Positions 54,242 to 61,359 of a stretch of 64,000 nt of DNA are shown here, in pieces. The notes beneath the pieces are model-generated. The model saw only the letters and a list, made by a program, of their open reading frames with translations. It did no database searches and had not been told where the DNA came from. Made by a program: the position numbers and the translations under genes. The stretch's first letter is position 1. Each line of letters starts with the position of its first letter. Source of the DNA: Anabaena sp. WA102 (GTDB lineage Bacteria > Cyanobacteriota > Cyanobacteriia > Cyanobacteriales > Nostocaceae); NCBI RefSeq assembly GCF_001277295.1, contig NZ_CP011456.1:1736001-1800000 (forward strand), in the 5' to 3' direction.

Positions 54242-54508
54242 TTAACCTTCTTGAACTCGACGTTCAAATTCTTCGGAAGTTTTGCCAATTACATCTAAGG
54301 CTGAGGGATAGATATCATTATGCTCCTGTTTCAGCCAGCCTAAGAGATTGGCAATCTGAGCATTCCGTAAATCTAAATCAGTCTGAAAAATGATTGAAGT
54401 CGCCATCGCTTCAGCATATTGACGTGGATGACCTTGCTGCACAAAAACATCCACCAAAGCGGCTAAAGCTGTCTGTGGAATATTAACAGGAGTCCCTTCT
54501 GTAGACAT
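54242..54508 (-). CDS. Small conserved hypothetical protein, 88 aa
   Basis: All-helical, acidic: MSTEGTPVNIPQTALAALVD, then QGHPRQYAEAMATSIIFQTD and LGWLKQEHNDIYPSALDVIG. No signal, membrane helix or known motif. It lies 100 bp upstream of proA on the same strand and could be co-transcribed. I recall similar unnamed proteins in Nostocales but no function. Confidence 0.65.
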   Translation of the reverse strand: MSTEGTPVNIPQTALAALVDVFVQQGHPRQYAEAMATSIIFQTDLDLRNAQIANLLGWLKQEHNDIYPSALDVIGKTSEEFERRVQEG

Positions 54509-54633
54509 AATTTCTGAAAAAAATAAAATTCACAGGCCATTTTAATTTAAACCACGTTCAAGATGAAACCTGTAGTTTATCGAATTACCCCACCCCGGTT
54601 TTGCTAAAGCAAAACCTACCCTCCCCTTACCAA

Positions 54634-54778
54634 CTACCGTGTACACACAAATCATCAGATCCCCCTAAATCCCCCTTTCCAAGGGGGACTTCAAGAAAAT
54701 TTCCCCCCTTTTTAAGGGGGGCTAGGGGGGATCAAAACCCTGTTAGGCAACTTGATCAGACTTCTGTGTACACCGTAG
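54634..54778. mobile_element. GTGTACACA-ended miniature element with 9-bp target duplication, 145 bp
   Basis: CTACCGTGTACACA (left) matches the complement of TGTGTACACCGTAG (right) with one mismatch. CCTTACCAA flanks both sides (54625-54633 and 54779-54787). With the element and one copy removed, the flanks restore an inverted repeat CCTCCCC-TTACCAA-GGGGAGG, so the insertion split an older hairpin. Family member of 10162-10427; the interior (CCCCCTTTCCAAGGGGGACT) differs. Confidence 0.88.
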
Positions 54779-54787
54779 CCTTACCAA

Positions 54788-55802
54788 GGGGAGGGGTTTT
54801 AAACTGACAAAAACTTCACTTTAGGTTTCAAGATGGATGAGGTAAGTACCTAGATAGAATTAATTACTATTATTTATTTACCAATCCTTTGTCCATTAAG
54901 GATTTCAGTCCAAATATTTGTGTAATTAATTTTGTCTCATTACTTATATCTATAGGAATTTGATTGGAGTAGCCATCACGAACTAGTTTACTTTTCGTTA
55001 CATAAGATACTGCGTTTTTTCCTGCCCATCTACTATTAAGTATTAATACTTATTTGTGTAGCTTTTTTTCATTAAAACAATTTGTAAAAGTTCACGTAAT
55101 TTAGGCTGTATATATAAAGATCCAGTTTGATCTTTAAAAGGAAAGGATATGTAGGGTGTGTTAGCGACATTCCAAAGCACCATTATCAAAGATTTTATGC
55201 ATTCAAGATTCCATCTGATCACGCTAAAATACTTAGTTTTGTATAGCCACGTATGCTATGAAAAATACAATAGTAATCATATAGAAAATACAATAGTAAT
55301 CCTATGGAAAATATAATGATAATCATAGAAAAAATACAATAGTAGTCATATAGACAAAATATATAATGTGCTTTTTAGATATTTCAAGGTAATTTTTAAT
55401 GGATAATTTTACCACTTAGGATTTGCTAATAGATCCTAGAGTGGCGTTAAATGTTATACATGAAACCCTTACACAGTAATAATTTTACGGATATTAAATA
55501 ATAATAATAATAATCATATTCAATAAACAAGCGTTATCCTATAAATTCATTACTGTGTAACTTTCTTATTAGTCTCTAAGTTTGAAAAAATATTATGCTA
55601 TCCAGATTTTGTACGTATTGATGATTTAGCATAATGTATATTTTCACTTAATTTCATTTTTCTCTCATTTTCTGTGACTCATAAACTTTACATTTCTTGA
55701 CAGAATTTTACTTTACATCATAAAAATTAGATGATAGTTTGTTTAAGGGTTAAGCAATTACTTAACCGATAGTCATAAAATTAACAACAAGGAATTAAAA
55801 AA
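54788..55802. other. Long AT-rich region upstream of the gas-vesicle genes
   Basis: No gene on either strand. Includes a TGTGTAATTAATTTTGTCTC fragment of the 12.2-kb repeat (near 54920), the tandem repeat at 55258-55365, AATAATAATAATAATCAT at about 55499 and a 200-bp very AT-rich stretch. The gvpA promoter must lie in the last few hundred bases; I could not fix a -35/-10 pair. Confidence 0.45.
55258..55365. repeat. Degenerate tandem repeat, unit about 24 bp, upstream of gvpA
   Basis: Four to five copies of GAAAATACAATAGTAATCAT with variants (AATAGTAATCCTATG, AATGATAATCATA, AATAGTAGTCATATA). It lies about 440-550 bp before the first gvpA. The unit resembles no site I can name; it could be a regulator-binding array or a neutral microsatellite. 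Confidence 0.6.
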
Positions 55803-56018
55803 ATGGCAGTTGAAAAAACCAATTCTTCCTCCAGCTTGGCAGAAGTTATTGATAGAATCCTTGACAAAGGTATCGTAATTGACGCTTGGGTTCGTGTTTC
55901 CTTAGTTGGTATCGAACTACTAGCAATTGAAGCTCGGATCGTTATCGCTTCCGTTGAAACCTACTTGAAGTATGCTGAAGCAGTTGGTTTAACCCAATCA
56001 GCAGCAGTACCTGCTTAA
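55803..56018 (+). CDS. gvpA: Gas vesicle structural protein GvpA, copy 1 of 7
   Basis: 71 residues. GvpA is the small amphipathic protein that polymerises into the ribbed wall of the gas vesicle. The core reads LAEVIDRILDKGIVIDAWVR, then VSLVGIELLAIEARIVIASV, giving the alpha-beta-beta-alpha fold of the family. A ribosome site (AAGGA) precedes the ATG by 9 nt. This copy differs from copies 2-4 by silent changes (GAAAAAACC, GAACTACTA). It is the only copy not preceded by the repeated spacer, and so the one directly downstream of the promoter region. All seven proteins are identical. Confidence 0.98.
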   Translation: MAVEKTNSSSSLAEVIDRILDKGIVIDAWVRVSLVGIELLAIEARIVIASVETYLKYAEAVGLTQSAAVPA

Positions 56019-56053
56019 TTTAATTAAGCAAGTTACCAAGTAGGAGAATAACC

Positions 56054-56119
56054 ATGACTCATATTTATAGTTATTCTCCTCATTTCCCAAGTTTCCGACA
56101 ACAAATAACAAGGAATTAA
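56054..56119 (+). CDS. Repeated 21-codon small ORF in the gvpA spacer (first of six)
   Basis: ATG at 56054 encodes MTHIYSYSPHFPSFRQQITR plus Asn, then TAA at 56117-56119, 4 nt before the next gvpA start. Identical frames lie in every spacer, starting at 56375, 56696, 57017, 57338 and 57656. A good ribosome site (AGGAG) lies about 7 nt before each ATG. That site is in the left arm of the hairpin GGAGAATAAC/GTTATTCTCC (56043-56052, 56070-56079), whose loop holds the ATG. The gvpA ribosome site (AAGGA) is inside the end of the small frame, so its translation could couple to gvpA. It may equally be a by-product of a conserved hairpin spacer. No homologue is known to me. Confidence 0.35.
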   Translation: MTHIYSYSPHFPSFRQQITRN

Positions 56120-56123
56120 AAAA

Positions 56124-56339
56124 ATGGCAGTTGAAAAGACCAATTCTTCCTCCAGCTTGGCAGAAGTTATTGATAGAATCCTTGACAAAGGTATCGTAAT
56201 TGACGCTTGGGTTCGTGTTTCCTTAGTTGGTATCGAATTACTAGCAATTGAAGCTCGGATCGTTATCGCTTCCGTTGAAACCTACTTGAAGTATGCTGAA
56301 GCAGTTGGTTTAACCCAATCAGCAGCAGTACCTGCTTAA
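56124..56339 (+). CDS. gvpA: Gas vesicle structural protein GvpA, copy 2 of 7
   Basis: Protein identical to copy 1. The unit of gene plus spacer repeats every 321 bp from here. Copies 2, 3 and 4 appear identical at the DNA level (GAAAAGACC, GTTCGTGTT, GAATTACTA), pointing to recent amplification or ongoing gene conversion. The start lies 4 nt after the stop of a 21-codon small frame in the spacer. Confidence 0.98.
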   Translation: MAVEKTNSSSSLAEVIDRILDKGIVIDAWVRVSLVGIELLAIEARIVIASVETYLKYAEAVGLTQSAAVPA

Positions 56340-56444
56340 TTTAATTAAGCAAGTTACCAAGTAGGAGAATAACCATGACTCATATTTATAGTTATTCTCC
56401 TCATTTCCCAAGTTTCCGACAACAAATAACAAGGAATTAAAAAA

Positions 56445-56660
56445 ATGGCAGTTGAAAAGACCAATTCTTCCTCCAGCTTGGCAGAAGTTATTGATAGAAT
56501 CCTTGACAAAGGTATCGTAATTGACGCTTGGGTTCGTGTTTCCTTAGTTGGTATCGAATTACTAGCAATTGAAGCTCGGATCGTTATCGCTTCCGTTGAA
56601 ACCTACTTGAAGTATGCTGAAGCAGTTGGTTTAACCCAATCAGCAGCAGTACCTGCTTAA
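56445..56660 (+). CDS. gvpA: Gas vesicle structural protein GvpA, copy 3 of 7
   Basis: DNA and protein identical to copy 2 as far as I can compare; flanked by the same spacer on both sides. Confidence 0.98.
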   Translation: MAVEKTNSSSSLAEVIDRILDKGIVIDAWVRVSLVGIELLAIEARIVIASVETYLKYAEAVGLTQSAAVPA

Positions 56661-56765
56661 TTTAATTAAGCAAGTTACCAAGTAGGAGAATAACCATGAC
56701 TCATATTTATAGTTATTCTCCTCATTTCCCAAGTTTCCGACAACAAATAACAAGGAATTAAAAAA

Positions 56766-56981
56766 ATGGCAGTTGAAAAGACCAATTCTTCCTCCAGCTT
56801 GGCAGAAGTTATTGATAGAATCCTTGACAAAGGTATCGTAATTGACGCTTGGGTTCGTGTTTCCTTAGTTGGTATCGAATTACTAGCAATTGAAGCTCGG
56901 ATCGTTATCGCTTCCGTTGAAACCTACTTGAAGTATGCTGAAGCAGTTGGTTTAACCCAATCAGCAGCAGTACCTGCTTAA
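56766..56981 (+). CDS. gvpA: Gas vesicle structural protein GvpA, copy 4 of 7
   Basis: Same as copies 2 and 3. It is the last copy with GTTCGTGTT; copies 5-7 read GTTCGCGTT at that position. Confidence 0.98.
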   Translation: MAVEKTNSSSSLAEVIDRILDKGIVIDAWVRVSLVGIELLAIEARIVIASVETYLKYAEAVGLTQSAAVPA

Positions 56982-57086
56982 TTTAATTAAGCAAGTTACC
57001 AAGTAGGAGAATAACCATGACTCATATTTATAGTTATTCTCCTCATTTCCCAAGTTTCCGACAACAAATAACAAGGAATTAAAAAA

Positions 57087-57302
57087 ATGGCAGTTGAAAA
57101 GACCAATTCTTCCTCCAGCTTGGCAGAAGTTATTGATAGAATCCTTGACAAAGGTATCGTAATTGACGCTTGGGTTCGCGTTTCCTTAGTTGGTATCGAA
57201 TTACTAGCAATTGAAGCTCGGATCGTTATCGCTTCCGTTGAAACCTACTTGAAGTATGCTGAAGCAGTTGGTTTAACCCAATCAGCAGCAGTACCTGCTT
57301 AA
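57087..57302 (+). CDS. gvpA: Gas vesicle structural protein GvpA, copy 5 of 7
   Basis: A hybrid between the two subgroups: the 5' end has GAAAAGACC as in copies 2-4, whereas the middle has GTTCGCGTT as in copies 6 and 7. This suggests recombination between copies. Confidence 0.98.
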   Translation: MAVEKTNSSSSLAEVIDRILDKGIVIDAWVRVSLVGIELLAIEARIVIASVETYLKYAEAVGLTQSAAVPA

Positions 57303-57408
57303 TTTAATTAAGCAAGTTACCAAGTAGGAGAATAACCATGACTCATATTTATAGTTATTCTCCTCATTTCCCAAGTTTCCGACAACAAATAACAAGGAAT
57401 TAAAAAAA

Positions 57409-57624
57409 ATGGCAGTTGAAAAAACCAATTCTTCCTCCAGCTTGGCAGAAGTTATTGATAGAATCCTTGACAAAGGTATCGTAATTGACGCTTGGGTTCG
57501 CGTTTCCTTAGTTGGTATCGAATTACTAGCAATTGAAGCTCGGATCGTTATCGCTTCCGTTGAAACCTACTTGAAGTATGCTGAAGCAGTTGGTTTGACC
57601 CAATCAGCAGCAGTACCTGCTTAA
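57409..57624 (+). CDS. gvpA: Gas vesicle structural protein GvpA, copy 6 of 7
   Basis: Carries GAAAAAACC and GTTCGCGTT, one extra A before the ATG and a silent GGTTTGACC near the end. The following spacer is 4 bp shorter (TTAATCTAAGCAAG), which is why copy 7 starts after 318 bp. Confidence 0.98.
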   Translation: MAVEKTNSSSSLAEVIDRILDKGIVIDAWVRVSLVGIELLAIEARIVIASVETYLKYAEAVGLTQSAAVPA

Positions 57625-57726
57625 TCTAAGCAAGTTACCAAGTAGGAGAATAACCATGACTCATATTTATAGTTATTCTCCTCATTTCCCAAGTTTCCGA
57701 CAACAAATAACAAGGAATTAAAAAAA

Positions 57727-57942
57727 ATGGCAGTTGAAAAAACCAATTCTTCCTCCAGCTTGGCAGAAGTTATTGATAGAATCCTTGACAAAGGTATCGT
57801 AATTGACGCTTGGGTTCGCGTTTCCTTAGTTGGTATCGAATTACTAGCAATTGAAGCTCGGATCGTTATCGCTTCCGTTGAAACCTACTTGAAGTATGCT
57901 GAAGCAGTTGGTTTAACCCAATCAGCAGCAGTACCTGCTTAA
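57727..57942 (+). CDS. gvpA: Gas vesicle structural protein GvpA, copy 7 of 7
   Basis: The last copy; identical protein. Its downstream sequence departs from the common spacer and holds a 28-bp palindrome at 57958, so the array ends here. Confidence 0.98.
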   Translation: MAVEKTNSSSSLAEVIDRILDKGIVIDAWVRVSLVGIELLAIEARIVIASVETYLKYAEAVGLTQSAAVPA

Positions 57943-57957
57943 TTAAGCAAGCTCCAT

Positions 57958-58000
57958 AATATCAGGATTAATTAATCCTGATATTGGTTCTGCTTTTTTT
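57958..58000 (+). terminator. Palindrome after the last gvpA, probable attenuating terminator
   Basis: AATATCAGGATTA (57958-57970) pairs with TAATCCTGATATT (57973-57985) as a near-continuous palindrome; after GGTTCTGC a run of seven T follows (57994-58000). The gap between stem and T-run suggests partial termination, which would keep gvpA mRNA in excess over gvpC. Confidence 0.65.
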
Positions 58001-58131
58001 AATTATCTAGATATTTGGAAATCAACGCTTCTCAAAGGATATTACAAAAAAGTACGAATCCTTATAATGTAGTACCTGGATAAGCAATTTCTGTTAGGTC
58101 TGGGCTAATTTACTATTTTTTGGAGAACTTC

Positions 58132-58713
58132 ATGATTTCTTTAATGGCAAAAATCCGGCAAGAACATCAGTCAATAGCAGAGAAAGTGGCTGAACTATCT
58201 CTTGAGACCAGAGAATTCTTGTCCGTCACGACAGCGAAAAGACAAGAGCAAGCTGAAAAACAAGCTCAAGAACTGCAAGCATTCTACAAGGATCTTCAGG
58301 AAACAAGTCAGCAGTTTTTATCAGAAACAGCCCAAGCCAGAATTGCTCAAGCTGAAAAACAAGCTCAAGAACTGTTAGCATTCCACAAAGAACTTCAAGA
58401 AACAAGTCAGCAGTTTTTATCAGAAACAGCCCAAGCCAGAATTGCTCAAGCTGAAAAACAAGCTCAAGAACTGTTAGCATTTTATCAAGAAGTTCGGGAA
58501 ACAAGTCAGCAGTTTTTATCAGCAACAGCCCAAGCCAGAATTGCTCAAGCTGAAAAACAAGCTCAAGAACTGTTAGCATTCCACAAAGAACTTCAAGAAA
58601 CAAGTCAGCAGTTTTTATCAGCAACAGCCGACGCAAGAACTGCTCAAGCTAAGGAACAGAAGGAATCTCTCCTGAAATTCCGTCAGGATTTGTTTGTGAG
58701 TATCTTTGGTTAA
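58132..58713 (+). CDS. gvpC: Gas vesicle outer-surface protein GvpC
   Basis: 193 residues from ATG 58132 (MISLMAKIRQEHQSIAEKVA); a start four codons upstream is possible but adds ENF to a known N-terminus. The protein has an 18-residue lead, five 33-residue repeats (58186-58680) built on AQARIAQAEKQAQELLAFHK and ETSQQFLSETA, and a 10-residue end (FRQDLFVSIF plus Gly region). GvpC clamps across GvpA ribs and raises the critical collapse pressure. Length and repeat number equal those of Anabaena flos-aquae GvpC, supporting the species placement. Fewer repeats give wider, weaker vesicles in other species. Confidence 0.97.
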   Translation: MISLMAKIRQEHQSIAEKVAELSLETREFLSVTTAKRQEQAEKQAQELQAFYKDLQETSQQFLSETAQARIAQAEKQAQELLAFHKELQETSQQFLSETAQARIAQAEKQAQELLAFYQEVRETSQQFLSATAQARIAQAEKQAQELLAFHKELQETSQQFLSATADARTAQAKEQKESLLKFRQDLFVSIFG

Positions 58714-58769
58714 TAAATACTCTCATTACCTGTAGTCCATTTGTTGGACAATGGGGCTACATAATAAAA

Positions 58770-58810
58770 CCCCCTGATATTCCAGTTGCAAGACTGGTAA
58801 GACAAGGGGG
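58770..58810 (+). terminator. Hairpin between gvpC and gvpN
   Basis: CCCCC (58770-58774) pairs with GGGGG (58806-58810) outside an inner CCAGT/ACTGG hairpin (58782-58796). No T-tract follows, so it may process or stabilise the gvpC mRNA. The rest of the 297-bp gap holds no gene. Confidence 0.5.
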
Positions 58811-59010
58811 CGATTAATAAAATTCAACAACAATGAATCTTGGCGTGAAGCTTCGGTTGTCTATATTTATACTCCGTATTCGTTAACATAGAAAATCTGT
58901 CTAGCATTAACGTTGATACTCTTATTAAACTAGGCTTCGTGCTTCATATACAAACCCAAGTTTGGCAATAATATCCGCACAAACATAAACTTTTTTACCA
59001 TCTTTAAATT

Positions 59011-60018
59011 ATGACTACTACCCAGGTTAATCATAAAAGAGCCGTTCTTCGTCTTCGTCCAGGGCAGTTTGTCGTCACACCTGCTATCGAGCGAGTCGCA
59101 ATTCGGGCGCTACGTTATCTCAAATCGGGGTTTCCTGTTCACTTACGCGGACCAGCCGGCACAGGGAAAACAACCCTAGCCATGCACTTGGCTAACTGTC
59201 TGGACAGACCAGTCATGTTACTGTTTGGAGATGACCAGTTTAAGAGTTCGGACCTGATTGGTAGTGAATCTGGTTACACTCACAAAAAGGTACTAGACAA
59301 CTATATCCATAGTGTTGTTAAACTCGAGGACGAATTTAAGCAAAATTGGGTTGATTCCCGATTAACCTTAGCTTGTCGTGAAGGTTTCACCTTAGTTTAT
59401 GATGAATTTAACCGTTCACGACCTGAAGTTAATAACGTCCTGCTGTCAGCATTAGAAGAAAAAATTCTTAGTCTTCCTCCTAGCAGCAATCAGCCAGAAT
59501 ACTTGAGTGTTAATCCTCAATTTCGGGTGATTTTTACATCGAATCCAGAAGAGTATGCGGGAGTTCACTCAACCCAAGATGCTTTGATGGATAGATTGGT
59601 AACTATTAGTATGCCAGAACCAGATGAAATCACTCAAACAGAGATATTAATTCAGAAAACAAATATAGATCGAGAATCTGCTAACTTCATCGTGCGGTTA
59701 GTTAAGTCATTTCGTGTAGCTACCGGCGCGGAGAAAACTTCCGGCTTACGGTCTTGTTTAATGATTGCTAAGGTCTGTGCTGATCATAATATTCCGGTGA
59801 CAACAGAAAGTTTAGATTTTCCAGATATTGCTATAGATATTCTGTTCAACCGCTCTCATTTATCTATGAGCGAATCCACAAACATTTTCTTGGAGTTACT
59901 AGAGAAATTCTCAGCCGAAGAACTGGAAATATTAAATAATAGAGTCACAGGAGACAATGATTTTCTGATTGACAATTCCCAATTTTTATCCCAACAATTA
60001 GCTGGTCAACCAAATTAG
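59011..60018 (+). CDS. gvpN: Gas vesicle AAA+ ATPase GvpN
   Basis: 335 residues of the MoxR-like AAA+ family. Walker A GPAGTGKTT at 47-55, Walker B around LVYDEFNRSRPEVNN (Asp131, Glu132), sensor-1 FTSNPEEYAGVHSTQDAL and an arginine-rich lid (SGLRSCLMIAKVCADHN). GvpN is needed for vesicle enlargement from the initial bicones, probably by remodelling GvpA assembly with ATP. It starts 297 bp after gvpC and is followed by the first gvpJ after 41 bp. Confidence 0.96.
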   Translation: MTTTQVNHKRAVLRLRPGQFVVTPAIERVAIRALRYLKSGFPVHLRGPAGTGKTTLAMHLANCLDRPVMLLFGDDQFKSSDLIGSESGYTHKKVLDNYIHSVVKLEDEFKQNWVDSRLTLACREGFTLVYDEFNRSRPEVNNVLLSALEEKILSLPPSSNQPEYLSVNPQFRVIFTSNPEEYAGVHSTQDALMDRLVTISMPEPDEITQTEILIQKTNIDRESANFIVRLVKSFRVATGAEKTSGLRSCLMIAKVCADHNIPVTTESLDFPDIAIDILFNRSHLSMSESTNIFLELLEKFSAEELEILNNRVTGDNDFLIDNSQFLSQQLAGQPN

Positions 60019-60059
60019 CTTAGAAAGTAGAAGCCTCTCACCTACCCGACCGGGAGGTG

Positions 60060-61001
60060 ATGCGATCAATTTTAGCGGACATTCTCGAAAGGGTTTTAGA
60101 TAAGGGCATTGTGATTGCTGGCGATATTTCTGTATCTATCGCATCCACCGAACTTGTACATATTCGGATTCGCTTGTTAATTTCCTCTGTGGATAAAGCC
60201 AAGGAAATGGGCATCAATTGGTGGGAAAGCGATCCTTATCTCAGCACTAAGGCTCAACGTTTGGTTGAAGAAAATCAACAACTTCAGCATCGTCTAGAGA
60301 GTCTAGAGGCAAAGCTAAATTCACTGACATCTTCTAGTGTGAAAGAGGAAATCCCCTTAGCAGCAGATGTTAAAGATGATTTGTATCAAACCAGTACAAA
60401 AATTCCATCACCTGTAGATACACCAATTGAAGTTCTAGATTTTCAGGCTCAATCCAGTGGGGGAACTCCACCATATTTAAATACACCAATTGAAGTTCTA
60501 GATTTTCAGGCTCAATCCAGTGGGGGAACTCCACCATATTTAAATACACCAATTGAAATTCTCGATTTCCAGGCTCAAACCAGTGCAGAAAGTTCATCAC
60601 CTGTAGGTTCAACCGTGGAAATTCTCGATTTCCAGGCTCAAACCAGTGCAGAAAGTTCATCACCTGTAGGTTCAACCGTGGAAATTCTCGATTTCCAGGC
60701 TCAAACCAGTGCAGAAAGTTCATCACCTGTAGGTTCAACCGTGGAAATTCTCGATTTTCAGGCTCAAACCAGTGCAGAAAGTTCATCACCTGTAGGTTCA
60801 ACCGTGGAAATTCTCGATTTTCAGGCTCAAACCAGTGCAGAAAGTTCATCACCTGTGGGTTCAACCGTGGAAATTCTCGATTTCCAGGCTCAAACCAGTG
60901 CAGAAAGTTCATCACCTGTAGATCCAGCGATTGAGCTGCGGAATGAACACTTTCTTGGTCAGTTTTTCTGCCGAATATTTGATATAATATTAAGGAAATA
61001 G
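60060..61001 (+). CDS. gvpJ: GvpJ-type gas vesicle protein, first copy, with eight 21-residue repeats
   Basis: 313 residues from ATG 60060, two bases after a GGGAGG ribosome site; a GTG at 60057 is adjacent. Residues about 5-55 are a GvpA-like domain (LADILERVLDKGIVIAGDIS, then TELVHIRIRLLISSVDKAKE); a coiled coil follows (AQRLVEENQQLQHRLESLEA). From 60420 to 60923 come eight 21-residue repeats with core EVLDFQAQSS or EILDFQAQTS. The end (PAIELRNEHFLGQFFCRIFD) differs from the second copy. Minor GvpJ protein probably seeds or caps vesicle assembly. It lacks the 22-residue leader of the second copy, so it looks like a truncated-head, long-tail duplicate. Confidence 0.9.
   Translation: MRSILADILERVLDKGIVIAGDISVSIASTELVHIRIRLLISSVDKAKEMGINWWESDPYLSTKAQRLVEENQQLQHRLESLEAKLNSLTSSSVKEEIPLAADVKDDLYQTSTKIPSPVDTPIEVLDFQAQSSGGTPPYLNTPIEVLDFQAQSSGGTPPYLNTPIEILDFQAQTSAESSSPVGSTVEILDFQAQTSAESSSPVGSTVEILDFQAQTSAESSSPVGSTVEILDFQAQTSAESSSPVGSTVEILDFQAQTSAESSSPVGSTVEILDFQAQTSAESSSPVDPAIELRNEHFLGQFFCRIFDIILRK
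60420..60923 (+). repeat. 63-bp tandem repeats encoding the gvpJ tail, eight units
   Basis: Units start at 60420 and follow every 63 bp. The first two encode TPIEVLDFQAQSSGGTPPYL-N; the next encodes TPIEILDFQAQTSAESSSPV-G; five more start STVEILDF. The last five are nearly identical in DNA (TTTCAGGCT versus TTCCAGGCT variants), the mark of recent slippage or unequal crossing-over. Confidence 0.93.
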
Positions 61002-61359
61002 GTGTAACTCAATAAATGTTGAGAAGCAACCTATCGAAAAAGTTAAAGCCTCAACTCTGCTCGGCTTTAAACCTGGGCAAAGCCTAAGGGTTAAAAATTA
61101 TTTCCAAAAATCCAAGACTATTGGTCTGTCAAATTTCTATTTGTTGATGAGGTTTATAGTTTATAGGCTCTCTATTTTCCCTCAAAATCACAATTTTTAG
61201 CCTGACAGACCACTAGCGCAAATGCAAAAAAAAGTTAATTTTTGCCAACTAATAATCAATGCTTTATTTTCTTTAGAGCAGGAATTTTTAGTCTGTAAAG
61301 TCAGATAGATATGAGTCCTATACCATTCAAGAGTTGAATTATTTGTGACTTCTACCCCA
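61002..61359. other. Spacer between the two gvpJ copies
   Basis: No gene. Contains a CCTCAACTCTGCTCGGCTTTAAACCTGGGC stretch near 61050 (GCC-rich, no strong hairpin) and the element at 61117-61214. Confidence 0.5.
61117..61214. mobile_element. GGTCTGTCA-ended miniature element between gvpJ copies, 98 bp
   Basis: ACTATTGGTCTGTCA on the left faces TGACAGACCACTAG on the right. Same ends as 31053-31223, but with an unrelated AT-rich interior. No target duplication is evident. Confidence 0.6.

Larger units (their letters stand above)
55797..57942 (+). repeat. Tandem array of seven gvpA units with hairpin spacers
   Basis: Unit length 321 bp (322 and 318 bp around copy 6). Each of six spacers holds a hairpin with 10-bp perfect arms at 56043-56079, 56364-56400, 56685-56721, 57006-57042, 57327-57363 and 57645-57681. 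The hairpins lack a T-tract, so they would not be efficient terminators; stabilising each gvpA mRNA 3' end is more likely. Confidence 0.92.

Noticed and set aside
54601..54807. 68-codon frame upstream of the gas-vesicle region
   Set aside because: It reads across the GTGTACACA element and its flanking hairpin arms.
55797..57942. CRISPR array
   Set aside because: The regular 321-bp units are whole gvpA genes with spacers; there are no 25-40 bp repeats with unique spacers and no cas genes.
58226..58636. 136-codon frame antisense to gvpC
   Set aside because: It mirrors the 99-bp repeats of gvpC; the same applies to the frames opposite the gvpJ tails at 60370-60915 and 61724-62017.
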